Assembly (NCBI RefSeq): GCF_963583255.1
Contig: NC_084805.1
Location: 4,853,060-4,917,059 of the forward strand
From: Pyrus communis
Taxonomy: Eukaryota; Streptophyta; Magnoliopsida; Rosales; Rosaceae
Length of the DNA: 64,000 bases
Direction: 5' to 3'
In this document: positions 23,107 to 35,190 of the stretch, piece by piece
Numbering within the stretch: the stretch's first letter is position 1
How the letters are laid out: each line of letters starts with the position of its first letter
Notes under the pieces: model-generated
Databases searched by the model: none
Seen by the model: only the letters and a program-made list of their open reading frames with translations
Told to the model about the DNA's origin: nothing
Position numbers and translations under genes: made by a program

Positions 23107-24267
23107 TTGGAAACCATTGATTTGGGAACTAAGGAGGATCCAAGATCAATACAGATCAGTGGTTTGTTGGAAACCGATGATTGGACAAGGATTGTCGACC
23201 TTCTGCATGAATTTAAAGATTGTTTTGCTTGGCATTACACCGAGATGTCAGGTTTAGATCCAACCTTGGTGGAACACAAAATGCCTATTAAGGTGGGGTT
23301 TAAACCAATTAGGGCAAATTCACCCAGCTTCTAGCAAAGGACATACGTTCATAATTGTGGCAACAAATTACTTCACCAAATGGGTAGAAGCTTCAGTAGT
23401 AAAAACTATCACTTCAACTGCAGTTAGGAAATTCATTGAAACCAAGATTTTACATAGATTTGGGGTGCCTAAGACAATTTTCACAGACCGGGGACCATCC
23501 TTTATTTCAAAAGAAGTAGAAGAGTTTGCCAGTAAGTTCAAAATAAAGATGGTCTAGTCTAGTCCTTACTACCCCTAGTCAAACGGGCAGGCTGAAGCTA
23601 GCAATAAGATCTTGGTAAAATTATTAAAAGAATGGTGCCCAGGAATCCAAAGAAATAGCATGAGGAGTTGGGAGATACTTTGTGGGCATATAGGATTTCC
23701 AAAAGTGCAGCAACTGGAACTATTCCTTATGCTCTAACTTTCGGGCAAGATGTTGTGATTCCCATGGAAATTAATGTAAGTTATGCTCTAACTTTCGGGC
23801 AAGATGTTGTGATTCCCATGGAAATTAATGTAAGTTCGTTTAGGATTCAAAATCAATTCAGGCTACACAATGAAGAGTACATTCAGGCTATGTGTCAAGG
23901 AATTGAAGACCTTGATATAGCCTGAATCAAAGCTCTAAATAAAATTCAAGAAGGAAAGAAGGTTGTTGCCTAAGCCTATAATAAAAAGGTCAAGTTGAAG
24001 AACTTCAAGGAAAGAGAGTTGGTATGGAAGAGGATTATTCCTTTGGGAGCTCAGATCAAAGGCTTTGGAAAATGGAGCCCGACTTGGGAAGGTCTCTTCA
24101 TTGTTAACCAAGTATTGGGTAAAAGTGGATATTACTTAACAAATTTGGAAAGAGACTTACAAAAGCATCCAGTTAATGTTAAATTTCTAAAGAAGTATCA
24201 CCCAACTTTATGGGATGTTAGGGATTGCTATATAGAAGAAGAAGTGCAAACATTGTATGAAATCTAA
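23107..24267 (+). pseudogene. Gypsy pol remnant: RT start fused to integrase
   Basis: Residues just before RT (LETIDLGT.ED, ISGLLETDDW, DCFAWHYTEM) run to FKPIRA near 23310. The frame then jumps straight into the integrase at G-Q-I-H-P-A-S-S-K-G-H (about 23310-23345). RT, RNase H, the integrase zinc finger and the first catalytic Asp are therefore deleted. The central Asp survives in FTDRGPSF (23491-23514) and the Glu in NGQAEASNK, next to a CAG-to-TAG stop. The C-terminal region FGKWSPTWEGLFIV and LKKYHP ends at 24267. It cannot encode a working polymerase. Confidence 0.88.
23727..23834 (+). repeat. Perfect 54-bp tandem duplication in the integrase
   Basis: Two identical 54-bp units (23727-23780 and 23781-23834) each encode YALTFGQDVVIPMEINVS. 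The unit is a multiple of three so the frame is kept. As the copies are identical, the duplication is younger than most decay of the element. Confidence 0.95.
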
Positions 24268-24437
24268 AGCCAGTTTTGCACTCGTCATGAATCTCAAGGA
24301 AAATGCAAGGCAAAGCAATTTTAAAGAAATCTTGTTCATTTCAGCAAAAAGTTACATTAGATTTAGCTCAATAATTTTACATCCCTAACTAGGACAGTTA
24401 CCCTAAAATGGTGAGCCTACTTTTTGTCCAACTCTGC

Positions 24438-24960
24438 CTAAACATTGTTACTATTGGCTAAATAGATTTCAACATATCCAACTTCCATTTGCTGTCTCAA
24501 TTTCTTTGGATCTTCTGCGCCTTCGCCCGAGAGCCCGACCGATGAAGTCATGATAGTTGATCTTGAAGCATACACCTTTGATGATGAAGTGATTAAGAAA
24601 GCAAAAGCTATAGGGAAGTCTGGGCTTGTGAATATCAACAAGAATGGAATCTACCGGTGTGATTAAGGCTGCTCGGTTACTCCTCAATGTCATAGAAGTC
24701 ATGAAATGGAAGCAGGGAGTAGTGCGCATTTCTAATGATTTTATAAGAACTGATTTCTTCTTAGGCATGCAATCTCCAACAGCACTTGAGACCTGAAAGG
24801 CCCATGCAGGTTCCAAAGGATGCATTCCTCCATCTTTGAAGGAGAACTTAGTGTAAGGACCTACCCGAGGATGATGAAGGCCGTTGAGAAAATAATGCAT
24901 GGTGGAAATCCTTTCACCAGTTGCAGGAGAAAATTGGATTCATGCAGCTTTGAGTACCTT
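24438..24960 (-). pseudogene. Antisense ORF between integrase and 3' LTR
   Basis: The minus strand holds a 143-codon frame (24469-24900) that continues in phase upstream across a TGA (consistent with an original Trp) for at least 20 more codons. It includes HYFLNGLHHPRVGPYT and LEPAWAFQVSSAVGD. Plant Tat-lineage Gypsy elements are known to carry additional ORFs, some antisense, between integrase and the 3' LTR. This is a decayed example by position. I do not recognise a function. Confidence 0.45.
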
Positions 24961-25267
24961 TAAGAAGATGGGAAGAAAGTTGGAATTAGAAGGGTCTGAA
25001 AGTGTATATGAATTCTAGGTAATCCTGGAAAATTTTGAAGACTCGAGTTGGTTGAAATCTTTGGCCAAGGAATGAAATTGAAGGGAATTTTATAGTGAAA
25101 GATCGGGTGACAGTTGGAATTCATGGGTTAGTGCAAAAGAGGCTCGGTGAACTAACAGTTGCTTTTGAAAACGGTGCAAGTTCTGAGGGTAGGCGTGCAA
25201 TGGTGGTTAATGAAATGCGGCTATTCAATCATTATTAACACCTTGGTTTACAGGCTTAACAACGATT

Positions 25268-25275
25268 GAAAGGGG
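25268..25275 (+). other. Polypurine tract
   Basis: GAAAGGGG, followed by CAC, lies directly before the 3' LTR and marks the plus-strand priming site of the Gypsy element. Confidence 0.75.
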
Positions 25276-25278
25276 CAC

Positions 25279-26478
25279 TGTTTGGGTTAATATTTAACTT
25301 TGGGCTTACAGGGAATGAAGCTCAAAAGAGCTCAATAGAGGAGATTTTACCCGAGGCCCAGAGTCAAGCCCAGATACCTGTCTCAAGATAATATAACAGC
25401 TCCTCATTAAATGCAAAGGTTACGTGCTTACAAGGGAAGTGACAACTGATGGAAATCAACCAACTCACGGCCCAAAAGCACTTTTCTAAATGGTAAAACA
25501 TGTAAACATAATGATGACTCACTACCTTCTAGTTGCTTTCAAGCAAGAGCAGAAGCAGCACAGTCGGGCTAATTCACCTATAAATAAGAGAAGAAGGCCC
25601 AGAAATAAGGACATTCAACCAATCAAACAAATAAACATACAACTTGCCTCTCAATCAAGCAAATATCCAGAAAGTTGTGCTTGTCCAGATTATGCACCCT
25701 TTTAGCTCTAGACTTCTTTTAAAAAGACATCTTTTGTCTATGTAAAAGCTCTGTTACCTTTGTCAAATGATGTAGTATCGATTCTCTTGTGTAAACTCAT
25801 TTAGCTTTCATCCTTCTTTCAGTACCTAGCCCTTTAGAATTACAACAAAGAAATTGCAAGACATTCAACCTTGCCCGACAAGGTGAAATTTTGCCCGCCT
25901 CTCTTTGTTTTGTCTTTCAATCAATAGATCTATTGTTATATTGTATTCGTTAGTACATATTCAAGTCATTTCTAGTCTTTTGGTGATCCAAAGCTCCATC
26001 AGTTCTCAGATCTGGTTCATCTAGTGGTTCTATGGTCATAAGAAGATTAAAACTAATTAAAACTGATGACTTGATTAGATCTTGATCTCCGCCCTTTAAG
26101 CATACAAAAAAAAAGAACTAAAAGTCCTTGATCTCAAGGCACAAAAAAGAACTTAATGTAGACTTAACCCATCTACGACAATCATTTGATAACAAGAAGT
26201 CAGAATAACTTAGGGAGCAAGTAATCATCTTAAATACACTTGTTATACATCTGCCATACAAAGATGGTAGTGGCACGCCTTAGCACTTAGTTAGTTTTGA
26301 TTGCAAGCCTCAAGGCCTACACCTAAGGCCCCGCAAAGGCACCTTTCAGAACTAACTTTGTCCTCCTCTTACAACATCTCAGCAAGCCAAAGCCCGACAA
26401 TCAACCAAAGTGCCAACTCCTCGGGGAGCTGTGTGCTCGAGCTAGGGACCCCTCCCCGCGAGATTTCCTGCCAGAACA
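25279..26478 (+). repeat. 3' LTR of the Gypsy element
   Basis: Matches the 5' LTR along its whole length with scattered substitutions and small indels. Ends CCAGAACA directly before the CATAG duplication. Length 1,200 bp. Confidence 0.92.
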
Positions 26479-26483
26479 CATAG

Positions 26484-28206
26484 TAAAAAGATAAGGCAAG
26501 AAAATTAAAGGTAAAATTAATAACTAATTTCTATCTTTAAGCTTTCCTTATTGAAGACAACTTCCTTCAAGCAAGGAACAACAATCCAATCCAATCCAAT
26601 CAAGGACTCTACAGGATAATTCTAAGATATTATTAATTTAATAATATCTTTTGGATAATTCTTTAGTGCATCTGACGAATGATACTCTTTAGCCAACTAG
26701 ATGTCAACACATGACATGACAATCTCCTACCCCTCATTGTACACATCTTAAGTAAGTGAATGCTACGCAATTCAACCGTAAATCTCTCTGTCGCTAGACT
26801 TAGGCATCAAAAATTGATCGTCCAACCCCCTCCCTCCCCTCCCCACTTGTTTAATAATTTTGTGGTACAATTTCATCAAAACAAAAGACGGAGAATTTTT
26901 ACTATTATGTCTCCACATATACAACGGCAATTACTTGTTGAAAAATTTCACTCAATTACATTTTTTTCTGTTCCAGAGATACTAATTAGAAATGGAAGTC
27001 TAGCTTTGAGTTCATAATATAAATGATTATCCAAATTATATATATGCCAGCTCGAGGTTCATATCCACCCAATGATTCATACGCTATTCGAAGCCTCCAA
27101 TACTTTGGACACAGAAAATACGCATCATACATGAATTATGTGACAATGAAATATCATTTTTATCTTATCCTTTACTTATGGCATACGGTCTAAGACCATA
27201 TCTTGTTTGGAATTGGAATATATATGTACACTCTAATCACCAGTCCTTCAACTCCCATTAACCTTGAGTACTGCATGCACTAGGGCTCTTGTATATTAAG
27301 CAAGGAGTTGCTACTAACACTTTCCGAAAATCAAGACGAATTGCATGTAAGAAAATTTGAGTTTGAAAGGAAAAAGAAATTTGCAAAACAAAAGCACCAT
27401 CATGTATCTCATCTTCTATAAAGTTATCAGTAAAAGTTTCACTTTAAGAAATGCATGATGATTTTTTAAGGTGGCATTTATTAGTTAATTTTACATCGAG
27501 CATCTCTCGATATTTAAAGTATTAGAAGTATTAATATATTAGCCTAACAAATTTTTTATGCTTTTATGATAGAAGTTCTTAATTAAGATCTCATTTCAAT
27601 GTTGATTGGGCAGAAAAACTCACTATAATTCTGTGTTGATGGAATAAATGATGTGGACTTAACTTCTAAATGTCTAAGTTGAAGGTAGAAGATGAATAGG
27701 CCACAAAGGAACTCTATTCATCATAGTCCTACCATTTTTCTGGCGAGTAGTACAAATTTCTTTTATGACCAATTCAACTTCAACATTCAATTTAAAAGAT
27801 TTTAAGTTGACATTCATTTTATTGAGGACGTAATAGTTTAGTTGTTGAAGAAAAGTCACCAGTAACCCATAAATTTTACCCACTATATATGCCCTCACAG
27901 CATGTAAAAATCTCGGAGTTTGCCCATTCACTCCAACTCACCATCTTAGTGAACATTTTAGTAATAAAATCGCAAAACATTCAACCGCATCAGTATATAT
28001 CGTACATAAAATGGAAAATGTTAGAAAAATTATCTCTTTGGACCACATTTGAAAAATGGCTCTTTTTCATATCAGACCAAATGAACTATTACAAAGAGCA
28101 TGGTTAAAAAAGTGGCCCAGAAAAAAATCTCGCCCCGGGTAAGCCACTTCGGAAAAAAAAACTCCGGGGAATGACAAAGAGCCACCCACATGCTAGAAAC
28201 AAACTA
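26484..28206. other. Intergenic, nothing recognised
   Basis: AT-rich. A short CCAAT run (TCCAATCCAATCCAATC) lies at about 26583-26600. No gene is supported. Confidence 0.5.
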
Positions 28207-28304
28207 ATCACATTACAGTATAATCATCAGACAATTAATCCATTAATTATGGGGGATCACATTACAGTATAATCATCAGACAATTAATCCATTAATTATG
28301 AGGG
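28207..28304. repeat. 49-bp tandem duplication
   Basis: Two copies (28207-28255, 28256-28304) starting ATCACATTACAGTATAATC differ at only two or three positions near the end. Confidence 0.92.
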
Positions 28305-28404
28305 ACCGACATCGTCCCACAATGATCCATCTTGATGAGTAAGACTATAGCGAACCACCCAAAGCCTTAAAACTAATACACTTTCAGGTTTTCAAGACAA
28401 GGCT

Positions 28405-28560
28405 CATTTGGTATGTAGGATTGAATTAAAATGGATAACTTAATATTTTAAGGTCTGTTGATGTGAGAAATGGAAAAATTAGATCAACTACAGGGTAGAA
28501 GATGAATTACTCATGAAAAAAAATTTATCCATATTTGAATTACTTTAGTCTAAAGTAGGA
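28405..28560. mobile_element. Tourist-like MITE family copy (partial)
   Basis: GGCTCATTTGGTATGTAGGA, AAGGTCTGTTGATG, GGGTAGAAGATGAATTACTC closely match the MITE at 61904-62156. The right end is missing. Other partial copies lie at 34425-34566 and 60984-61085. Confidence 0.6.
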
Positions 28561-29299
28561 GGGGAAATCGCACTATTCATATGAACAGTGTTTTGGACCA
28601 CATTTCAGTTTATTTACGAAGCTGCCACTGTCTCCCTCTGCCGCTGATCTTGATGCCGCGTGTTGATGATCGTGGAAAGGCAGGGTGCGATCGTCACTTT
28701 ACCATTCTCTTCCTCCCCTCTTTCTCCCTCAGATCCCATTCTCTTCATCATTCTCTTTCTCTCTCCCTCAGTTTCAATCTGCTCACCTAAAATCCCCAGA
28801 TCGAACATCATCCATCTCAAATAAAAAAACCTTCCCCCTTTAAAACCTATAGAATCAGCACTAATGGAATAATCATGGATTTTTGTTTAGGTAATTTGAT
28901 TTTTTCCTCTTCTGTAATTTGTTTTTGTTAGTTTATTGTTCCTGAATTTTAATTTTTCTGTTTTCTGACTTGGAAGAGTCGACCTTCAGGTGATAAAATC
29001 ATGATGTGACCATCACATCTCAAAACGATGAAATCGCACAGGGCTTTGTTGATTTCTGTCAACTCCGACCACGACCAGTGTCGGGTAAGCTATCGACTAC
29101 CCCCTCTTCATCTTCTTTTTCTTCTTCTGCTTCTCCATGCGCATTCCAGTTTGACTGTTTGTGTTTTGGATGCATCTTGATTTCCTTAGTATGTTTAGAC
29201 GGTTCGGATGCGCCTAATAAACCAACCTAATTTGCCTCGCGCGTTTAGTCATCTCCTTCCTTCGTCTATAACCTCACGCAGAGACAGAGTTCCCCCAAA

Positions 29300-30941
29300 A
29301 CCCTAAACGCCCAAAGGTAATTTTGTTTAATTTTTCAATTAGTTTTAATTATCTGGCGAATCCCTAGCATAAATTCATTCTTTTTCTACTCTAAATGCGT
29401 ATAATTTTTTGCAGTATTGATCACAAAGCTACGGAGCTGAAATTGCAAACGTTATCCATGGCTCGCTTCAAAAATGTAAGCTTGAAATTTTTAGGTTCTG
29501 TTTGGTTGTTGAGAAAACTGAATCAAAGAGGGTTTCTTTTTTTGTTAATTTTCTCGAAAACGTAGTTGATTGTTGTGTTTCTGAAAATTTGAAAACAGAA
29601 GAAGAAGGTGTTTGTGAAGTCGGTTTCGACGAAATGATGTTTGATATGGTTAAACATATATATTCAAGATTTTGATCTCTGTGTGATTTGGCAATACTAC
29701 TTTTCACCTAATATTCCTCTCTCTCTCTCTCTCTCTCTCATGAAGTTGCTGATTGCATTAAAAAAAAGGTTCCCAGTTAATCAAGTATAGCCGGAAAGGG
29801 AAGCCAAAACTTTGTCCATTCAGAATTTCTACTATGAGCAATTTCCTTTACATTAGGATATTGGATTCATTTCATACTAATAAGTTTTTTATCTTACATC
29901 TTCTTCCAGCTGCGTATCTCCACGATCATTACTAGATATCTTAACCGCTTGAATGGCTTCATTTTTCGTATCTTTAACAGGATGAAACCACACTAATCTG
30001 GTTTAGGGATTTAGGGTTTTTGAGGTAGTTTTTGTGAAGGTCATTTTTTGATTTTAGGCACACTATAATCGGTTACGGGTTTTGGGATCCTAAACACTTT
30101 GAAATGGTTTCCAGAAAAGACATCTTTCTAAAGGCGAGTAGTGACACTGTAAATTTCCTCAACCAATCTTCACTGGAATTTTCTCCGTCATCCTATATAT
30201 TGCAGCATTAACACATTTGATAACAAATTTTCAGTTTCTGGCCACTTAAGATGGCAGGAAAATGGACACAATAAATTATCCATGGTCTTTATCATAGCTG
30301 AAAATTGGAAAGTGCCTGAAATTATTAGTTATTAAACTCTTCCTTTTTGTTTGAAATGCAGGTGGTGTTGGACAAATGGGATAAAAGAAATGGTTGTTGA
30401 CTGGAAAGTTATCTGAAAATAATGGAAAGAAAATTTTCTGCATCGTTATTCTTTAATTGTATGATAATGTTTTCAATGTTTTAGATTACATTGATCTGTA
30501 TTATTTTAAAGAATATATAAAGATTAGTTTATAGGTGTATGCACTTAATATTGGATATATGGTATTTTTCAGGTTATTTGACATACAATTGCATATAATC
30601 TCAATTTTCTCCTGCAAATTTTATCTGAGCTTCGGAATCGTTGAAAAATTTGTCTAAATAATAAATTAATTGAAATGGTTATTAGTAATGAATGAGGTGT
30701 TTACTGTGTTTTTTTGGTGTGTACAGAGCATTTTTTGGTGTGTACAGAGCCAATGGTATGTTGCTAACGAGGGCAAAAACAAGATGCAGTTTGCTGCATA
30801 TAGAAAACGGAGGTTAGTTTGATTCCAACTCCTTTTTTCAGTTTATTTGAATAGAAAATTGGTAAGTTCGAGTCCAATTTGATTATTTCTTGCTTTTCTG
30901 CTGCCTGTCTGCTCTCCCCCTTTCTTGCTACCGTCCATTGC

Positions 30942-30987
<46 letters not shown>

Positions 30988-33620
30988 ATTTGCCAAACCC
31001 ACCAAAGCCACAAGAAAAGACAAGTAGAATTTTATATTCTCTGCCCACTTTTATTCATGATTGCTGTTGGCTTCCATTTTTTAGAAAGGAAAAGTCCCGC
31101 TCTTCTTGGACAGTACCATCTTTCTCAAAACATGGATTCGGAAAGACATCTGACAGAATTTATTTTGAGTCTAAATTATTAAATTAGGAGAGCTAAGAAG
31201 ATATTAATAACTCTGATTTTCTCTTTTGGCTACCACCTTGCTCTCCATTTCTCTTTTTCCTCCTGCTCTGCTACTTTTTCAGTGTTACAACCTCTATGCA
31301 AAAAACACATTGTATGTGTCTTGCATGTTTTTGTTCATGCTTCTATTCTTTGTTGTCATTGTGGTGACTCTGAATGGAATTCTCAGTTATCTAATCCTCT
31401 ACAATACATGATACATCTTATTTTTGTTCATTGACAGATGACACCACATGCTTGAGATTTTTATGCCATCACTCTGTTGGTTCTTTTGTGATTGTTATTA
31501 TTTGTTTTAAAATGTGTATGTTGTGTGTGCACAGATTAGAGCAGAGATCTATGATTTAAATTCAAAATAATCCTCACATCAAACTTAGTTAAGTTCAATG
31601 TTGTTTTTTGAAACTTTGTATGCTGTTACCAATAACGTTAAGTTTAAATCATTTTATCATAACATTATGTATTTAAATTTAACTAATAATGTTAAGTATT
31701 AAAACGACGTAACAAAACAACATTCATTGAGACACGCCAAAAACAAGAATCTTCATTAACGTTATTAATAAACCAATCAATATTTCATAATTTTTTGCAT
31801 GTAAGTGTACTAATATCGATCCAAAGCCGCATGGCCTACCTGTGTGGTCAACTCTTTTGATATAACAATCACTCGACGTTTTCAATGTACATAGCATTAA
31901 TCTTTAGTACATTAATTCAAATAAAATTGTGGCTCAAGGGAACAGTTAATGATCCACATGGCATCAAAGTATCTTACTCAATTGTATATTACACATGTGT
32001 ATTGCATTATGTGTGTGCGAATACCTTTTTTCACCGTCAATCTATATTAGTTTTGAATTCTGAGTTGATTTAACTAACATGTTTCTTTTTATTTCAGATT
32101 AATTTGGTTCTCGCTAAATATATCAAAGATCATAAGACTAGAACCAATGGTTTCCAAAAAAGGTTGGTTCTTGAATATTTTCATTTATGCTTTTTCAGTT
32201 CTTTGAATGGACTTCCTATAATCCAAAATGAGCTATTGAACAACTCTTTTGCTACATTGTGTTTGCAAATCAATATTTAGGCTAATAATTGAAGGATGAT
32301 TCTTTTTTGTTGAAAAATGTAATCTGGATTCTTAAACTGTGGCGGTTAATGTGGTTTTTAGGTGAATTTTTCAGGTGGGGGAGAAGGGGTGGGGGGGGCT
32401 TTAAATTGTTATTCTCAATTGGTATATAAATATGTGCAAATCATGGATATCATGGAAGAATTCAAATGTTTTTTCTGCATTAGGTTGGAGAGCATGATCG
32501 TTTTCTGTTTACACATCACAAAGTTTGTTTTGAGTACTTCTCACGCCATTGAGGCACAAATGTTCTTCCTGCATTAGTTAATGTTTTTTATATCAAAATT
32601 TAATAAATTCAATTTTCCTTTGTATCCAAATATGTATTAAAGTAATTGTGATTGAAGTTTGTTTATGTCTGCTTTCCAAGATTTATTTTTTGTTTACATG
32701 TCGTACTCCGTTTATGAATGGTTTTTGGTTAACTGAAAGAATGTTTTTCATTCTTGGTTTTCAGGACTTTATCTACCGTTTACAAGTCAACCCCATAATA
32801 CCAAAGTACAAGAGAAGCAAAGATTTGAGGTGATTTTTGCTCTAACTTATTTAGATTTTATATTCTGGGTTAATTATCAGCCGGATTCTGTTACTAGATT
32901 TAGAATTGTAATTTGGTACCACTGCTGCCACCTGCCGCTTCAGTTTTCACATCCAAATGCCACAAAATGCTAATTTTAAAATCTAGGTTATGGGTAAGCA
33001 TTATTATTTGGAGGCACAAATTATTTTCAGCCGCTAAACCAAGTTCTAAATCTTTTTTTTGTGTAGTTTACATTAGGCTATCCAAGCCCTATTTTAAATG
33101 TATGATTGGTTTGCGTGAAATGAATGAAAAAGAGAGTCAAAATACCCTATGAGATGACTGATTCCAGAAACCATTTTAAATAAAACATATCAAAAGTGCT
33201 GAACGGAGAGCTAAAAGATTATTTGGATGGAAAACAGATTTCACTTTGTTTTCTTTACTCAAAGTGCTTTTATTTAATCCGGTTCTGTTTCGGTTGCGTA
33301 GTTCGTGGTTCGCAGCGACTAAGAATTGTTTCCTAAGAAATCTATTGAGCTAAGTTCTTTTGGTGGGAAATTAGGGTTGCTGATGTTAGCAATGGATTGA
33401 GTCTTTCTGTTTGGTATGATTATATCTCTGAACAAGCATTAATAAATAGAACGATTTTGATCAATAATTTTATTCGGTCAAGATTCAAACTCCCATTGTA
33501 GAGCAAACTATAACTCAAACTCCCATTGCAGAACAAACTAGAAGTCAAACTCCCATTCCAGATCAAACTATGAGTCACACCCCCATTTCAGAGCAAACTG
33601 GGAACGAGGAGAAGCAATAG
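29300..33620 (+). CDS. Possible five-exon small gene of unknown function
   Basis: A telo-box-bearing 5' exon (AAACCCTAAAC at about 29299-29309) with a donor at 29317 precedes an ATG at 29459. Exons 29459-29476, 30748-30812, 32098-32162, 32765-32829 and 33483-33620 can be joined at GT-AG sites with consistent phases into a 116-codon frame ending in TAG. Three internal exons are each exactly 65 nt. The last exon encodes four 10-residue repeats like TQTPIAEQTR and SQTPIPDQTM. I recognise no domain, the first two acceptors are weak, and a non-coding transcript is as likely. The large introns hold a (CT)n tract (29718-29739) and a poly(A) tract (30943-30985). Confidence 0.28.
30709..30750 (+). repeat. 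21-bp tandem duplication that doubles a splice acceptor
   Basis: TTTTTTGGTGTGTACAGAGC occurs twice in tandem. Each copy ends in ACAG|AGC, so the putative acceptor of the second exon of the candidate gene exists twice. Confidence 0.85.
30943..30985. repeat. Poly(A) tract of about 43 bases
   Basis: An uninterrupted A run preceded by CATTGCTGT. It could be a retroposon tail or simple slippage; no target duplication is apparent. Confidence 0.9.
33485..33604 (+). repeat. Four 30-bp tandem repeats
   Basis: Copies start at 33485, 33515, 33545 and 33575 with TCAAACTCCCATT. Substitutions between copies leave the ten-codon frame open and are mostly conservative. Confidence 0.93.
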
Positions 33621-34424
33621 GGCATGGCTATTTCCGTGGCATCGGTCGTTTTGAGATTCTGGTGTAATTAGGTTTGAACATTCTGCTCCTCTGCTTCTTG
33701 ATTTATCTATATCTCGAATTTCTCTCAATTGCTAATGGATTTATCTTCTTGGGAAATTTCAGAAAGTCAGGTCGTGTGAGGAAGAAGCTGGTTTGTTGCC
33801 ATTTTTAGGTATATAATTATGTGCCCTGATAGCATATTCAAAGCCTATTTAGTTATATGGGTTTTTTTATTTATCTTTCTAAAGCTTTTGTGCCTGGATT
33901 TTAAATATGTGATTGATAATTACGTAGCACGATAATTGTCAAGCATTTGATCGTTATTCATGAATACAAAATCTTCATTCACAAATCACAAGTATATGAT
34001 GAGCTATTTAGAAATTCAGCATTTCCGTCATCCAATTCAATAGCATTGGGGATACTATGCTAGAATTCTATTACAGCTCCAGTTAAGAGATGTGAAGCAT
34101 GAAGAATATCTCTTTAGGAAGTGTTAGCTAATCCGGTTGATTGGTCAACGAAATTAGCCATTTCTGTCATCTAGATTGGATAAGCTAGGAAGAATGTTAG
34201 AATGATTGGTCATATTCGTTAGCCCTACGTTTTTTTATTGCATAATGATGGAATTGACACGTCATTTAGTCATAGTAATTGATGTAATAAGTACGTATCA
34301 ACTGCCGCATTCACTCATCTATTCTTCTCTTCATTTAGGTAAAATGTATCTTATTCGTGCAGTTCAAGGTGATGCATTCAAGTCCCGCAGCAACGCGCGG
34401 GCACATTTTCTAATACTCTCTAAA
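33621..34424. other. Intergenic, nothing recognised
   Basis: No coding similarity or clear repeat boundary. Confidence 0.5.
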
Positions 34425-34566
34425 ATGGTAGGATTAGAATGAATGAGTTTTTAATGTCAAATGCTTTTTTAATCTCCTCCAAATGAAAAATCATTCACAT
34501 TTGTCATCAATATGCCGTAAAATTAAGAAAGTTTATTCATTCCAATCCTACAACCAAATGAGACCA
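34425..34566. mobile_element. Tourist-like MITE family copy (right half)
   Basis: Reverse complement of the terminal part seen at 61904 and 28405: the end CATTCCAATCCTACAACCAA mirrors GGTTGTAGGATTGGAATG. TGAAAAATCATTCAC inside is shared with the full copy. Confidence 0.55.
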
Positions 34567-35010
34567 AAAGAGAACTTAAAAAAAAAATTATTAAAAAATT
34601 ATAAAAAAAAGCCAGTTGAGTCTTCCATTTCATGCATGCATGTTCTCTCTCGGAGTATGACTCTCTCAACCAACTTGCAACTGGCAATTTGGGTAACAAG
34701 TGCCCTAATCATTCAAACCCATTGAACAGATTATTCACGAAATCCAGTTGCTCTTAGTAATTTCATCGTTGAAAAAAAGGACCCGAGAATCAAGAAGCAG
34801 AGAAAAGTAGGACCGGAAAGGATGCAAATAAGGCTGCATATGGACCTCTCCTTTATTAATGCGTCTTTTGTATGTTTCTCTTGCAGCCACACAATTTTCC
34901 GACACTTGCATCTCTACCTTAAACTGGCTCTACAACTGCCTTTTGCAAGTTTGCAACCTAAAAGAATATCCTTCATTTGCAGCCCCAATTCCATATTAAA
35001 ATCTCCTCCT

Positions 35011-35190
35011 CAGAAAATATAAATATCCTCGCATTATGGTCCTCTTCTTGTTCTTCATGTCCATTACCACACACACCACCCCCACACCCCCCCTCCCCCC
35101 TTCAGAAAATATAAATACCCTCTCATTATGGTCCTCTTCTTGTTCTTCATGTCCATTACCACACACACCAACCCCCCCCCCCCTCTTCTC
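35011..35190. repeat. 92-bp tandem duplication
   Basis: CAGAAAATATAAATA followed by CATTATGGTCCTCTTCTTG and CCATTACCACACACACC appears at 35011 and again at 35103. The two copies end in C-runs of different length. Confidence 0.93.

Larger units (their letters stand above)
20771..26478 (+). mobile_element. Ty3/Gypsy LTR retrotransposon with TSD, internally deleted
   Basis: Complete insertion of 5,708 bp. LTRs at 20771-21951 and 25279-26478 both begin TGTTTGGGTTAATATT and end GAACA. The host sequence CATAG flanks it on both sides (20766-20770, 26479-26483). A PBS-like stretch follows the 5' LTR and the polypurine tract GAAAGGGG precedes the 3' LTR. The 3.3-kb interior holds gag debris, the start of RT and the integrase; most of RT and all of RNase H are missing. 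The LTRs differ at several per cent of positions by eye, so the insertion is not very recent. Confidence 0.95.

Noticed and set aside
30764..31187. Frames with Lys or Phe runs on both strands
   Set aside because: They read through the 43-base poly(A) tract; no homology outside it.
33485..33604. CRISPR-like array of four 30-bp units
   Set aside because: The units abut directly without spacers, and the genome is a plant's; it is a coding-type minisatellite.
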